Assembly: GCA_034440275.1 (NCBI GenBank)
Contig: JAWXBS010000016.1
Coordinates: forward strand, 1-14,942
Direction: 5' to 3'
From: VFBF01 sp034440275
GTDB taxonomy: Bacteria > Pseudomonadota > Alphaproteobacteria > Caulobacterales > Aquidulcibacteraceae
Length of the DNA: 14,942 bases
Shown here: positions 1 through 8,408 of the stretch, piece after piece
How positions within the stretch are numbered: the first letter of the stretch is position 1
Layout: each line of letters begins with the position of its first letter
Program-made: the position numbers and the translations under genes
Notes under the pieces: generated by a model
What the model saw: only the letters and a program-made list of their open reading frames with translations
What the model was told of the DNA's origin: nothing
Database searches by the model: none

Positions 1-2
1 CC

Positions 3-1061
3 TCCTGCGTCTCGGTGTCGGCGCTGATGATGCGGGAATTGGTCGCACGGTCGCTCGACGTGCGCCGCCAGCAAGTGCTGGTGGAGGCGTTGATCGTCGA
101 GGTCTCCGATTCCGCGGCCCGCGAACTCGGCGTACAGTTTGTGGCGGCGGGCAACGGCTCCACGGCGGTGCCGTTCCTGTCGACGAGCTATGCCAACGCA
201 GCGCCGAACCTGCTGGCTGCGACCGGCGCACTGTTGCTTGGCGACGGCGACGAAGAAACGAGCGAAGCCATTTCCGATCTACGTCGCGCGGCGGTCTCTT
301 CACTGCTCGGCGCCAACGGCCTCGTCGCCGGCATCGGGGGACAGCAGAGCGACGGCACAATTCTCGGCCTGATCATCAATGCGCTCAGCGAGGATAAGGA
401 ATCCAATATCTTGTCGACGCCGTCGATCATGACGCTCGACAATGAAACGGCTTCAATTCTCGTCGGTCAGCAGATTCCGATCACCACTGGCGAGACGCTG
501 AGCGACAACAACGACAATCCCTTCCGCACCGTCCGGCGTGAGGATGTCGGCGTGCAACTGGAGGTTCGCCCGCAGATCAGCGAGGGCGGCGCCATCCGTC
601 TGGCGATCAAGCAGGAAGTGTCGAGCATATTCGGGCCCGTCGTCTCGGACTCCACCGATCTCATCACCAATCGACGTGCGATCGAAACCGTGGTGCAGGT
701 CGACGCTGGGCAGGTGATCGTTCTGGGCGGACTCATTCAGGAGGATGTGCAGAACTCGGAGTCAGGCATTCCGCTTCTGCGCTCCATTCCCGTCGTTGGT
801 CGTGTGTTCCGCACCGAAGGACGCTCACGCAAGCGCACCAACCTTATGGTCTTCCTCCGGCCCACGATTGTCAGCACGACCGAGCAGGCGCGTGCTGTGA
901 CGGATCGACAGTTCCAGACCTTCCGCAGCGACGGGGGGCTGGATGCCGGCGTGGCCGCACAGCTTGATCGTGAGTTTCGGCCGGCGCTGCCGGCAGTGGA
1001 TGCGCCGCCGCCGCTGCGTCCGGTGGACGCCCCGGTCGTCCGCGTAGCTCCGAATAACTAG
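3..1061 (+). CDS. gspD: Type II secretion system secretin GspD, 3' part only
   Basis: This is the C-terminal part of the outer-membrane secretin, the multimeric channel through which folded exoproteins leave the periplasm. The reading frame is open to the window edge, so the 5' half (signal peptide, N0-N2 and most of N3) is missing. Visible are the end of the N3 domain with the family motif LDVRRQQVLVEALIVEV, then the secretin core: SNILSTPSIMTLDNETASI, VGQQIPITTGE, VGVQLEVRPQI, GQVIVLGGLIQE and the hallmark IPLLRSIPVVGRVFR followed by TNLMVFLRPTIV. A Pro/Ala-rich tail of about 60 residues follows the beta-barrel core; in other secretins this is where the S-domain for pilotin binding sits, but no clear S-domain is recognisable here. 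The GTG at 15 is only an internal codon, not a believable start. gspE follows after 32 bp, consistent with one operon. Confidence 0.97.
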   Translation, partial: SCVSVSALMMRELVARSLDVRRQQVLVEALIVEVSDSAARELGVQFVAAGNGSTAVPFLSTSYANAAPNLLAATGALLLGDGDEETSEAISDLRRAAVSSLLGANGLVAGIGGQQSDGTILGLIINALSEDKESNILSTPSIMTLDNETASILVGQQIPITTGETLSDNNDNPFRTVRREDVGVQLEVRPQISEGGAIRLAIKQEVSSIFGPVVSDSTDLITNRRAIETVVQVDAGQVIVLGGLIQEDVQNSESGIPLLRSIPVVGRVFRTEGRSRKRTNLMVFLRPTIVSTTEQARAVTDRQFQTFRSDGGLDAGVAAQLDREFRPALPAVDAPPPLRPVDAPVVRVAPNN

Positions 1062-1093
1062 GCAAGCGCACCCGCGCGATACAGGCGCCGCCC

Positions 1094-2599
1094 ATGAAGC
1101 AGACCATCAGTACGCCTGACGACACAGTGGCGGTTTCTCGGTTCGAGTACGGCTTCGCGAAGTCACGCGGCGTCGTTCTGCTGACCGGAGCGCCTCCGTG
1201 GCGCGTCGGTCTGCGGGCCGATGCCGATCCCCTCGTGCTCGTGGAGGTGCGGCGCTGGCTCGGCTCGGCGTTCGAGATTGTCACGCTTGATGCGACCGCC
1301 TTCGATACGGCTCTCTCCGAAAACTACGCTGTCACCAATGCGGCTGCTCAGTCGATAGCCCATGGCATCGATAACGACTCACTGGAAGCGCTGGTGGATG
1401 GTGCAGGTGCGTCAGCCGATCTTCTGGACTCGCAGGACGATGCGCCAGTCATTCGTCTGATCAATGGGCTCCTCTCTCAGGCGATCAGCGAAGGCGCTTC
1501 GGACATACACATCGAACCCTTTGAGAGCACGCTGAATGTACGCCTGCGTGTGGACGGGGTCATGCGCGAAATCCTGCGCGCGCCGGTGAAAGCCAAGTCG
1601 CGGCTCGTGTCACGCATCAAGGTGATGGCGCGCCTCGACATCGCTGAGAAGCGCCTCCCGCAGGATGGGCGCATTTCGCTGACGCTCGGCGGTCGCGCCA
1701 TCGACGTGCGTGTTTCCACGCTGCCGTCGCGCTACGGCGAACGCGTTGTTATGCGCATTCTCGACCGCGATCAGGGGCTGCGCAGTCTGGAATCGCTCGG
1801 CATGGGCGCCGACATGCTGGCCCGTTTCAAAGCATCGCTGTCGTTGCCGAATGGAATCATTCTTGTCACCGGTCCGACAGGTTCGGGAAAAAGTACAACT
1901 TTGTACTCGGCGCTGAATGTGCTGAACGACAAGAGCAGCAACATCATGACGGTCGAGGACCCGATTGAGTATGCGATCGAGGGCATCGGCCAGACGCAGG
2001 TGAACGCGCGCATCGGACTGACGTTTGCGGCGGGCTTGCGGGCCATCCTGCGCCAGGACCCTGACGTCGTCATGGTCGGCGAAATCCGCGACGCCGAAAC
2101 CGCCCAGATCGCCGTCCAGGCGAGCCTCACCGGCCACCTCGTCTTCTCCACCGTCCACACCAATGACGCCGTCGCGGCGATCACGCGGCTGAAGGACATG
2201 GGCGTGGAGCCCTATCTTCTCGCATCTACCGTGCGCGCCATCGTCGCCCAGCGCCTCGTGCGTCGGCTTTGCCCCCACTGCAAGAAGCCCGCAGTCGTTG
2301 GCGAGGCGGAACGCAAGCTGCTGTCGCGGGTCGGCGCGGCGGATGCGACGGTTTATGAAGCTGTTGGGTGCAAGTCCTGCAACGGCTCAGGCTACGTCGG
2401 TCGCATCGGTCTCTACGAATTCGTGCAAGTGGATGATGAAATCCGCCGCCTGATCCATGCGGATGCAAGCGAGCAGGACATGGCCGCGCACGCGTTCCGC
2501 GACGCCGAGCCGCTCATGTCGAGCGGCTTGCGCTGTGCGGCGGCCGGCGTCACCTCGCTCAGCGATGTTCTGCGCTCCGCCAGCGGGGTCGTCGCCTAG
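1094..2599 (+). CDS. gspE: Type II secretion system ATPase GspE
   Basis: Cytoplasmic secretion ATPase (501 aa, normal length) that powers pseudopilus assembly by docking on GspL and GspF. An N-terminal docking domain is followed by the typical linker DDAPVIRLINGLL and SDIHIEPFE. The ATPase core has Walker A GPTGSGKST at residues 260-268, the Asp box around MTVEDPIEY, Walker B DVVMVGEIRD at 324-333 and the His box GHLVFSTVHTNDA. The zinc-binding tetracysteine domain typical of GspE is present as CPHC (393-396) and CKSC (426-429), about 30 residues apart. The ATG at 1094 has only a weak purine-rich stretch (AGGCG) upstream; no better start fits the N-terminus. The stop is 4 bp before gspF, so expression is coupled to the operon. 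The Cys motif and cluster context separate it from type IV pilus PilB and Tad CpaF ATPases. Confidence 0.97.
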   Translation: MKQTISTPDDTVAVSRFEYGFAKSRGVVLLTGAPPWRVGLRADADPLVLVEVRRWLGSAFEIVTLDATAFDTALSENYAVTNAAAQSIAHGIDNDSLEALVDGAGASADLLDSQDDAPVIRLINGLLSQAISEGASDIHIEPFESTLNVRLRVDGVMREILRAPVKAKSRLVSRIKVMARLDIAEKRLPQDGRISLTLGGRAIDVRVSTLPSRYGERVVMRILDRDQGLRSLESLGMGADMLARFKASLSLPNGIILVTGPTGSGKSTTLYSALNVLNDKSSNIMTVEDPIEYAIEGIGQTQVNARIGLTFAAGLRAILRQDPDVVMVGEIRDAETAQIAVQASLTGHLVFSTVHTNDAVAAITRLKDMGVEPYLLASTVRAIVAQRLVRRLCPHCKKPAVVGEAERKLLSRVGAADATVYEAVGCKSCNGSGYVGRIGLYEFVQVDDEIRRLIHADASEQDMAAHAFRDAEPLMSSGLRCAAAGVTSLSDVLRSASGVVA

Positions 2600-2603
2600 T
2601 CCG

Positions 2604-3824
2604 ATGACGACGTACCAATACATCGCGCTGGACATAGATGGTCGCCGCTGCGCCGGCGCTGTCGATGCGCCCGACGAAGGCGCGGCCCGGCGCGTCTTGA
2701 ACCGAAAGAAGCTGCTCCCGGTCGAGTTGCGCATCGGCGGCATGGACGAGGGTGTGCTTTCATCCGTCGCCCCGCAGGCGCGCGACAAGCTCGGCCACAA
2801 GGCGCAGATGCTGGTCACGCGCCAACTTGCCACCCTGATCGACGCGGCGGTGCCGGTGGACGAGGCGCTCGCCATGGTCGCCGCGCAGCAGGAAAACGCC
2901 GCCGCCAAGCGCATCATGTCGAACATTCAATCCGGCGTCGTGGAAGGCTTGCGCCTGTCGGACGCGCTGGGGCGTCATCCGGCATCCTTCACGCCGCTTT
3001 ATCGCGCTGCCGTCGCGGCGGGCGAGCGCTCCGGCAATCTCGGCGCGGTCCTGACGCGGCTGGCCGATCACCTTGGCCGCGTGCATGCGCTTCGTTCCAA
3101 GGTGACGACTGCCATGATCTATCCCGCCGTGCTGAGCATGGTCGCGACGCTCGTCGTGATCTGCCTGATGATCTTCGTCGTCCCCAGCCTCACCGAACAG
3201 TTTCAGGCCTTCGAGACCGAACTGCCGCTGATCACACGCATCCTGATCGCGGTGTCGCAATTCCTCGCATCCTACTGGCTCTTCCTGCTGATCGGCGTGG
3301 GGCTCGCGACGGCCGCAGCCAGCCGCGCGCTTCAAGGCGAAGCGGTGCGCGAACGTCTCGATGCGGGATTCCTGCGCGCGCCCATCGTCGGGCGCTGGAC
3401 AGCGGCGGTGGCGGCGAGCCGCTTTGTGCGCGCTGTCAGCACGCTGGTGGCGTCCGGCACGCCGGTGTTCGAGAGCGTGCGCATCGCGCGGGCTTCGGTC
3501 GGCAACCGCGTGGCGGCCAAGGCCGTCGATGGCATGGCCGAAGAAATCGAGCAGGGCGAGCCGCTTTCACAGGCCATGCGGCGAAGCGGCTTCGTCCCTG
3601 CGATGGTCGTTTACATGGCGGCGAGCGGCGAGAATGCGGGCGACCTGCCCGGCATGCTGCAGAAGGCGGCTGAACATCTCGATGCGGAATTCGAGGCGTT
3701 CACGACCGCAGCCATAAGTCTTCTCGAACCGGCGGTGATCGTCGTGATGGGCGTGGTGGTGGCGTCCATCGTGCTGGCGATCATGCTGCCGGTGCTGCAA
3801 CTCAACCAGATGGCGATCGGATGA
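2604..3824 (+). CDS. gspF: Type II secretion system inner-membrane platform protein GspF
   Basis: Polytopic inner-membrane protein (406 aa, the family norm) at the centre of the assembly platform, which couples GspE ATP hydrolysis to pseudopilin insertion. The chosen ATG at 2604 lies 4 bp after the gspE stop and gives the family N-terminus TYQYIALDIDGRRCAG. The open frame extends further upstream to 2457, but that part is only gspE read out of frame. Two T2SSF domains are seen: the first begins near residue 69 (MLVTRQLATLIDAAVPVDEAL), the second near residue 270 (SRFVRAVSTLVASGTPVFE). Predicted membrane segments lie at about 171-192, 213-237 and 376-398. The conserved PAVLSMVA and EPAVIVVMG motifs precede the first and third segments. 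Its TGA overlaps the ATG of gspG. Confidence 0.97.
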   Translation: MTTYQYIALDIDGRRCAGAVDAPDEGAARRVLNRKKLLPVELRIGGMDEGVLSSVAPQARDKLGHKAQMLVTRQLATLIDAAVPVDEALAMVAAQQENAAAKRIMSNIQSGVVEGLRLSDALGRHPASFTPLYRAAVAAGERSGNLGAVLTRLADHLGRVHALRSKVTTAMIYPAVLSMVATLVVICLMIFVVPSLTEQFQAFETELPLITRILIAVSQFLASYWLFLLIGVGLATAAASRALQGEAVRERLDAGFLRAPIVGRWTAAVAASRFVRAVSTLVASGTPVFESVRIARASVGNRVAAKAVDGMAEEIEQGEPLSQAMRRSGFVPAMVVYMAASGENAGDLPGMLQKAAEHLDAEFEAFTTAAISLLEPAVIVVMGVVVASIVLAIMLPVLQLNQMAIG

Positions 3825-4276
3825 TCATGTCGGAACAGGAAGATGCCATGGCGACCCCGCGCCGGTTCGCACCGGATGCAGGCGTCACGCTCATCGAGAT
3901 GATGGTGGTGATCGTCATCATCGGCCTCATCACGGCGATCGTCGCGCTCAACGTGCTGCCGGCGCAGAACACCGCGCGCGTCGAAAAAGCCAAGGCCGAC
4001 ATTCAGGTGCTTGAGCAGGCCATCGAGCTCTACCGCCTACAGAACGGACGTCTGCCGACGACTTCAGAGGGATTGCAGATCTTGCTGGCGTCCTCCGGCG
4101 AAGGCGGAACGCCGACTGCAGGCTATATCCGTCGTCTTCCGGACGATCCGTGGGGACGCGACTACATCTACATCAGCCCCGGCGAAAAGGGCGAGTATGA
4201 CCTCGTCTCGCTCGGCGCTGACGCCCAGGAGGGCGGGGAAGGCGTCAATGCCGATGTCGGAAACTGGCAGAAATAG
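3821..4276 (+). CDS. gspG: Type II secretion major pseudopilin GspG
   Basis: Major subunit of the periplasmic pseudopilus, the piston-like fibre of the T2SS. A type III signal peptide is clear: the leader ends in DAG, cleavage falls before V, the mature protein has Glu at +5 (VTLIE), and a hydrophobic helix MMVVIVIIGLITAIVALNV follows. The globular part has the GspG signatures LPTTSEGLQILL, LPDDPWGRDYIYISPGEKGEYDL and SLGADAQEGGEG, where Asp/Glu residues bind calcium in the family. Two starts are plausible. The ATG at 3821 forms an ATGA overlap with gspF, matching the pattern of this operon. The ATG at 3848 is preceded by a good Shine-Dalgarno (AGGAAG, 3837-3842) and leaves a shorter 12-residue leader. 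I chose 3821 for the overlap pattern, but 3848 may be the true start. Cleavage is expected by the peptidase at 10025-9450. Confidence 0.96.
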   Translation: MIMSEQEDAMATPRRFAPDAGVTLIEMMVVIVIIGLITAIVALNVLPAQNTARVEKAKADIQVLEQAIELYRLQNGRLPTTSEGLQILLASSGEGGTPTAGYIRRLPDDPWGRDYIYISPGEKGEYDLVSLGADAQEGGEGVNADVGNWQK

Positions 4277-4754
4277 TCTCCCGCGCAGCGACGCCGGCTA
4301 CACGCTAATCGAAGCGCTGGCGACGCTCGCGATCGTCGGCCTCCTCGCAAGCGCGGTTGTCCTCGCGTCTCCCAGTCCTGACCGGCGCGCACGCGAATCC
4401 GCCGAAGCGCTGGCCGCGCGGCTCTCCCATGCGGGCGAGGAGAGCATCATGACGAACCGTCCGGTCGCTTTCATCGCCAATGAAAAGGGCTACGGGTTTG
4501 CACATCTCCAGCAGGACGGGTGGCGGCGCATCGAGGGACGCTCGCCGCTTTCCTTTCGCGCCTGGCCTGAAGGCGCGAGCTTCCGCATTGAAGGCGCGAC
4601 CCGCGATGTCATTCTCGACGAGGAGGCCTACGGCGTGTATTTCGCGCCCGTCGGCGAGGCGACTCCGGCGCGTATCGAACTCACGAACGGCGGCGTGCGT
4701 TTCGATGTGGAAGTGGATGCCCAGGGCGGCGCGCGCGTGATCCGCCATGACTGA
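4248..4754 (+). CDS. gspH: Type II secretion minor pseudopilin GspH
   Basis: Minor pseudopilin (168 aa). The prepilin motif is DAG followed by YTLIEALATLAIVGLLAS, with Glu at +5 and a hydrophobic N-terminal helix. The rest is the poorly conserved GspH beta domain, including NEKGYGFAHLQQDGWRRIEG, whose family counterpart reads roughly 'yGf...WQ', and a C-terminal IELTNGGVRFDVEVD strand pair. The start at 4248 lies inside the 3' end of gspG in another frame, giving a 29-bp overlap; a purine-rich GGGGAAGG (4235-4242) precedes it by 5 bases. The ATG at 4254 is an alternative. The frame stays open further upstream, but only as a shadow of gspG. Its position between gspG and gspI supports gspH; sequence alone would only say minor pseudopilin. 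Confidence 0.9.
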   Translation: MPMSETGRNSLPRSDAGYTLIEALATLAIVGLLASAVVLASPSPDRRARESAEALAARLSHAGEESIMTNRPVAFIANEKGYGFAHLQQDGWRRIEGRSPLSFRAWPEGASFRIEGATRDVILDEEAYGVYFAPVGEATPARIELTNGGVRFDVEVDAQGGARVIRHD

Positions 4755-5145
4755 GTGCAGCCGACGCCGGAAGACTCTGAACGACCAGGGCTTCTCCATG
4801 GTTGAGGCGCTCGTGGCGCTCTCGGTGTTTGCTCTGGCGGGCGTGGGGCTCGTGAACCTGCAGACGCATTCCATCTCGACCCTGCGCAAGGTGGAAACCC
4901 ACGCGTTGGCCGGCATGGTCGCGCAGAATGTGCTGGTGCAAGCGATCGCCGTGCGCACCACGCCCGATCTCGGCGCCGAGACAGGCGAGACGGAACTGAG
5001 CGGTCGCACATGGACATGGCGTCGACAGGTCGACCCGACAGCCGAGTCCGGCGTCTTGCGGGTGACGGTTTCCGTCAGCGCTGCGGATGGCGATGCGCCG
5101 CCAGTGCAGGTCCATGGTTTTCGCGTGCAGCCGACGAACGAATGA
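4747..5145 (+). CDS. gspI: Type II secretion minor pseudopilin GspI
   Basis: Minor pseudopilin (132 aa), a core component of the GspI-J-K tip complex that initiates pseudopilus assembly. The leader MTECSRRRKTLNDQG ends at the prepilin peptidase site, and the mature protein starts FSMVEALVALSVFALAGVG with Glu at +5. The segment HALAGMVAQNVLVQAIAVR matches the conserved 'A..VAEN.L' helix of GspI, and a WTWRRQV strand matches the family's W-containing beta strand. The gene overlaps gspH by 8 bp and gspJ by 4 bp, so translation is coupled. No cysteine bridge is visible in the mature part. Confidence 0.93.
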   Translation: MTECSRRRKTLNDQGFSMVEALVALSVFALAGVGLVNLQTHSISTLRKVETHALAGMVAQNVLVQAIAVRTTPDLGAETGETELSGRTWTWRRQVDPTAESGVLRVTVSVSAADGDAPPVQVHGFRVQPTNE

Positions 5146-5750
5146 CCACGCCCGCGCCCCGCGACGCCGGCTTCACACTGGTGGAGGCGCTCATCTCCCT
5201 GGTCGTCTTCAGCCTGATCGCGGCTGGATGCATGACCATGCTGATGCAGAGCGTCGCTTCGCAGAAAACGGTGACGGAATCGCAGGCGTCGCTCCGCGAG
5301 TTGCAGACGGCGCGAGCGCTGCTCAGCGCGGATGCACTTCAGATTGTTCTGCGCTCGACGCGAGAGGTGGACAGCGCGCGTGCGCCGGCGTTCGTCGGCG
5401 GTCAGTCGCCTGAAGTCGCGCTGCATCTGGTGCGCGGCTCGGCGGACGCCGTGTCGGGCGGCGCGACGATGGGACGGTTGCAGGTGGTGGACTATCGTTT
5501 TGTCGATGGCGCGCTTTTGCGCCGTAGCCGCGATTTTCTTGATCCCGTTACGGATGAGGGCTTTTCCGAGCGCCGCCTGTTCGCCGCCATCGAGAACGGA
5601 CGTTTCGAGTTTTTTGACGGCGCGGAGTGGCGCGAGACGTGGGTTGTCAGCGGCGCTGGAGGTTCGCTGCCGCGCGCTCTGGCGCTTGTGGGCGACATAC
5701 CGCGCTATGGCGCTGTCCGTATCGAAGTGCTGGTGGAGCCGTCGTCGTGA
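5142..5750 (+). CDS. gspJ: Type II secretion minor pseudopilin GspJ
   Basis: Minor pseudopilin of the tip complex (202 aa, normal). The start at 5142 makes an ATGA overlap with the gspI stop and gives the short leader MTTPAPRDAG. The mature protein begins FTLVEALISLVVFSLIAAG with Glu at +5. The middle resembles GspJ: LQTARALLSADALQIVLRS (family 'l.....R...D...'), a VDYRFVDGALLRRS strand pair, and a FEFFDGAEWRETW motif, the GspJ signature of the form 'f.f.....W...W'. The frame is open further upstream, but only as a shadow of gspI. The TGA overlaps the GTG start of gspK. Confidence 0.94.
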   Translation: MTTPAPRDAGFTLVEALISLVVFSLIAAGCMTMLMQSVASQKTVTESQASLRELQTARALLSADALQIVLRSTREVDSARAPAFVGGQSPEVALHLVRGSADAVSGGATMGRLQVVDYRFVDGALLRRSRDFLDPVTDEGFSERRLFAAIENGRFEFFDGAEWRETWVVSGAGGSLPRALALVGDIPRYGAVRIEVLVEPSS

Positions 5751-6760
5751 GCGCGCCGGACGATCGCCTCGGTCAAGACACGCACGGCGATCGTGGCGCC
5801 GCGCTGGCGCTCGTGCTCGTGATGCTGGCCATCATGTCGATGCTTGCAGCGGTGGCGCTTGAGACATCACGGTTCAGCGTGCGCCGCACGGCCAACCAGG
5901 CGGGACTGGAACAGGCGCGCTGGTATCTCATCGGCGCCGAAGGCTATGCGCTGCGTCAGATTGCACGTCTGAATGATGCGAACGCCAGCGGCATGGTCGA
6001 TCAGGCGGACTGGCAGAACGTGGACAAGACGTTGCCCCTCGACAAGGGCACGATGACGCTGCGCCTGCGCGACGGCTCCAACTGCTTCAACCTCAACAGC
6101 GTCGTCCTGCGCAGCGAGGACGGCATGCTTTCGGCCAGTCCCGGCGGCCAGATCCAGTTTGCGCGCCTTCTCGATGCGACGGGCGTGCGCCTGGCGGGTT
6201 CGCTGGACGCGGCGCTGGCTGACTGGATTGATACCGATGAAGTCGTCCTGCCCGGCGGTGCGGAGGACGCCATGTACGCAAGCGACGGGCGCGGCTTCCG
6301 CGTCGCCAACACGCTGCTCAGCGATCTCTCCGAACTGCGCAGGATCGTCGGCTTCTCTCCCACGGTGATCGATGCGCTGGCGCCGCTCGCGTGCGTGCGA
6401 CCGGACGCGGCGCTGACAACCGTCAACGTCAACACGATCCTGCCTGATCAGGCGGCGATCCTTGCCGCGGTCATGGGCGATGGCGTGAGTGTTGCGGTGG
6501 CGCAGGATGTCATCCGGTCGCGCCCCCGCGGCGGCTGGGCGGACGTCGACGCCTTCCTCGCGCATCCGCGCTTTTCGGGTCTTGAAATCCCTGCCTCCCT
6601 GCGCGCGCAGCTTGCCACCCGGTCGCGCTATTACGTACTGCAGTCGCAGGTTCGAATCGAGGGCGGGGGAGAAAACGCCTTGGCGTTGATCGATACGGCG
6701 GGGCGTGCACGGATTGTGCGGCGCGTGTTCGGCGTGGGCGCCGTGGGGTATGCGCTGTGA
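5747..6760 (+). CDS. gspK: Type II secretion minor pseudopilin GspK
   Basis: Large minor pseudopilin (337 aa) that caps the pseudopilus. The start is the GTG at 5747, which forms a GTGA overlap with gspJ and gives a short leader ending DRG. The mature N-terminus AALALVLVMLAIMSMLAAV has a hydrophobic residue, not Glu, at +5, which is normal for GspK and lets it sit at the tip. Family motifs present are GSNCFNLNSVV, ADWIDTDE, an ANTLLSDLSELRRIVG segment and VNVNTILPDQAAILAAVMG, followed by DVDAFLAHPRF from the helix-hairpin-helix-like alpha domain. The frame continues upstream of 5747 without function, overlapping gspJ. The stop overlaps gspL by 4 bp. Confidence 0.95.
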   Translation: MSAPDDRLGQDTHGDRGAALALVLVMLAIMSMLAAVALETSRFSVRRTANQAGLEQARWYLIGAEGYALRQIARLNDANASGMVDQADWQNVDKTLPLDKGTMTLRLRDGSNCFNLNSVVLRSEDGMLSASPGGQIQFARLLDATGVRLAGSLDAALADWIDTDEVVLPGGAEDAMYASDGRGFRVANTLLSDLSELRRIVGFSPTVIDALAPLACVRPDAALTTVNVNTILPDQAAILAAVMGDGVSVAVAQDVIRSRPRGGWADVDAFLAHPRFSGLEIPASLRAQLATRSRYYVLQSQVRIEGGGENALALIDTAGRARIVRRVFGVGAVGYAL

Positions 6761-7950
6761 GTGCGGTGACGATCCTCATCGGCGGCGACGGCCCGGATGC
6801 GCCGATGCGTGCGTTCCGCGTGGACGGCTCCGTTGCGCATGATCTCGGTGTCGCGGCGCCTGTGCACGGCGAGAACGTCGTACTTGTGTTGCCGGGATCG
6901 GAGGTACAGGTTCGGCGCCTCGCCATCGCCGCGCGTTCGGACGCACAGGCGCGCAGCGCCGCGCGCTACATGCTCGAAGACTCGCTCGCCGCGCCCGACG
7001 CCGATGTCCATGTGGCGGTCGGCGACGCGCAGGATGATTCCGGACGACGGCTTGTGGCGGCGATATCGTCGGCGCGTCTGCGGTCCTGGATCGAGGTCTG
7101 TGTGGCGCGCGGCGCTGATCCGTCCGCAGTCTATGCCGATTTCACCGTCTGGCCGGCGCCCGAGCACACCGTCGACGCGGTGAATATCGGCGCGCTTTGC
7201 ATGGTCTCCGCCGGTCGCGCCGGCGGTTATGCCATCGAGGCCGACATCGCCCCGGCGCTCTTCCAGAAATGGCGCGCGCAGACGGCGGGCGACATGCGCG
7301 CGCTGCGTCGTCATCCTGCACTCACGCCCGCCTGGCGCGATGCGGCGCTCGATGTGGACGTTTCGCCATGGGCGCCGGAATCCTCGCCGCTTCTGGTGCT
7401 GGCGCGCGCGGCGGCGGACCCGCCGGACCATGCACCCGATCTTCGGCAAGGGGATTTCGCCCGCGCGAGCAATGCCGCGTCGCCGTGGGGATTCTGGCGT
7501 GCCGCTATCGCGTTCGTCCTGCTGGCGTTTCTCGTGCAGACCGGCGCGCAGGCGGTGAGCGCCTGGCGCGATGCGCGCGCTGCGAAGGCGACGCTCGAAC
7601 TCGCCGAACGCGACTTGCGTGCGGCCCGCCCGGACATCGGGCGCATTGTCAGTCTGCGCGCGCAGGTGGCGGCGATCAGGACCGACATTGCACGTTCTGG
7701 CGCACACCCTGTGCTCGCGGTGAATGCGGCGCTGGTTGAGACGTTGAAAGCGAATCCTGCGGTGCGTCTCGATGAGGTGCGCCATGTCGAACCCGGTCGG
7801 CGCGTGACGCTGCGCATTTCCGCCGATACGCCCGAACCGCTCGACGCCTTCGGCGCTGCTTTGCGTGAGAAAGGCGTAGCGGCCCAGCTGCAAGCGCGCA
7901 GCCCGGAAGGCGGTCGCTACGTGGCGGACATCGTGGTGGATGCGCCATGA
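6757..7950 (+). CDS. gspL: Type II secretion assembly platform protein GspL
   Basis: Bitopic inner-membrane protein (397 aa) that recruits the ATPase GspE through its cytoplasmic actin-like domain and binds GspM in the periplasm. The GTG start at 6757 overlaps the gspK stop (GTGA). The N-terminal about 230 residues are the cytoplasmic domain. The characteristic DLRQGDFA motif sits just before the membrane at about residues 228-235, and a single membrane helix spans about 244-266 (WGFWRAAIAFVLLAFLVQTG). A coiled-coil-like linker (ATLELAERDLRAARPDIGR) and a ferredoxin-like periplasmic domain (VRLDEVRHVEPGRRVTLRI) follow. The sequence is divergent, as usual for GspL; the LRQGDF motif, topology and gene order make the call firm. 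Confidence 0.93.
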   Translation: MSAVTILIGGDGPDAPMRAFRVDGSVAHDLGVAAPVHGENVVLVLPGSEVQVRRLAIAARSDAQARSAARYMLEDSLAAPDADVHVAVGDAQDDSGRRLVAAISSARLRSWIEVCVARGADPSAVYADFTVWPAPEHTVDAVNIGALCMVSAGRAGGYAIEADIAPALFQKWRAQTAGDMRALRRHPALTPAWRDAALDVDVSPWAPESSPLLVLARAAADPPDHAPDLRQGDFARASNAASPWGFWRAAIAFVLLAFLVQTGAQAVSAWRDARAAKATLELAERDLRAARPDIGRIVSLRAQVAAIRTDIARSGAHPVLAVNAALVETLKANPAVRLDEVRHVEPGRRVTLRISADTPEPLDAFGAALREKGVAAQLQARSPEGGRYVADIVVDAP

Positions 7951-8408
7951 TGACTGCTTTCAAGAGTTGGTGGCAGGCGCGGACTTCGCGCGAACGTTTG
8001 ATCCTGCGTGCAAGCGCTGCGCTGTGCTTTCTGGTGCTGCTGCCGGTCACTATTTACGCGCAAGTCGCTGACCAGCGGACACGCGCCGCGTCTGATCTCG
8101 CAGCGGCGCGAGGGCTGCTTGCCGACGTCGGCAAGATCGCCGCCGCAGGTCCGCAGAAGGTAGCGGCAGGCGACAATCGCGACATCGCCACCGCCGCCGC
8201 CGTCGCACACGGTCTCACCATCGCGCGTCTCGAGCCACAAGGCGCCGATGGTCTGGTTGTCGTCTTCGGCGTGTCGGACTCGCGGCAGGTCTATCAGTGG
8301 ATCGACGCCGTGGGCGCAGCCGGGCTCGTCGTTCGACGCTCCGCCATCGTGCGCGCCGACGAAGGCCCGCTGGTGACGGCGGAGTTCGAGATCGGACGTC
8401 GCCGATGA
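7947..8408 (+). CDS. gspM: Type II secretion assembly platform protein GspM
   Basis: Small bitopic inner-membrane protein (153 aa) that partners GspL. The N-terminus matches GspM: WWQARTSRERLILRASAAL (family 'W..l..RER.l'), leading into one membrane helix at about residues 22-40 (LRASAALCFLVLLPVTIYA). An Ala-rich periplasmic helix (RTRAASDLAAARGLLADVG) and a small ferredoxin-like domain follow, with SRQVYQWIDAV near the end corresponding to the 'v..wL..L' element of the family. Tandem ATG codons at 7947 and 7950 are both possible starts; 7947 gives the ATGA overlap with gspL. The TGA overlaps the gspN ATG. Confidence 0.92.
   Translation: MMTAFKSWWQARTSRERLILRASAALCFLVLLPVTIYAQVADQRTRAASDLAAARGLLADVGKIAAAGPQKVAAGDNRDIATAAAVAHGLTIARLEPQGADGLVVVFGVSDSRQVYQWIDAVGAAGLVVRRSAIVRADEGPLVTAEFEIGRRR

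Noticed and set aside
3..60. Possible small deletion or frameshift in gspD before the LDVRR motif
   Set aside because: The spacing before LDVRR looks a little short, but only about 15 residues are visible before the window edge and the frame is open throughout, so no claim can be made.
4305..5426. Minus-strand open frame of 373 codons opposite gspH, gspI and gspJ
   Set aside because: The plus strand has three clear prepilin signal sequences; the reverse frame has no recognisable motif.
6631..7893. Minus-strand open frame of 420 codons opposite gspK/gspL
   Set aside because: Arg-rich, low-complexity translation typical of the reverse frame of GC-rich genes; the plus strand carries GspL with its LRQGDF motif.
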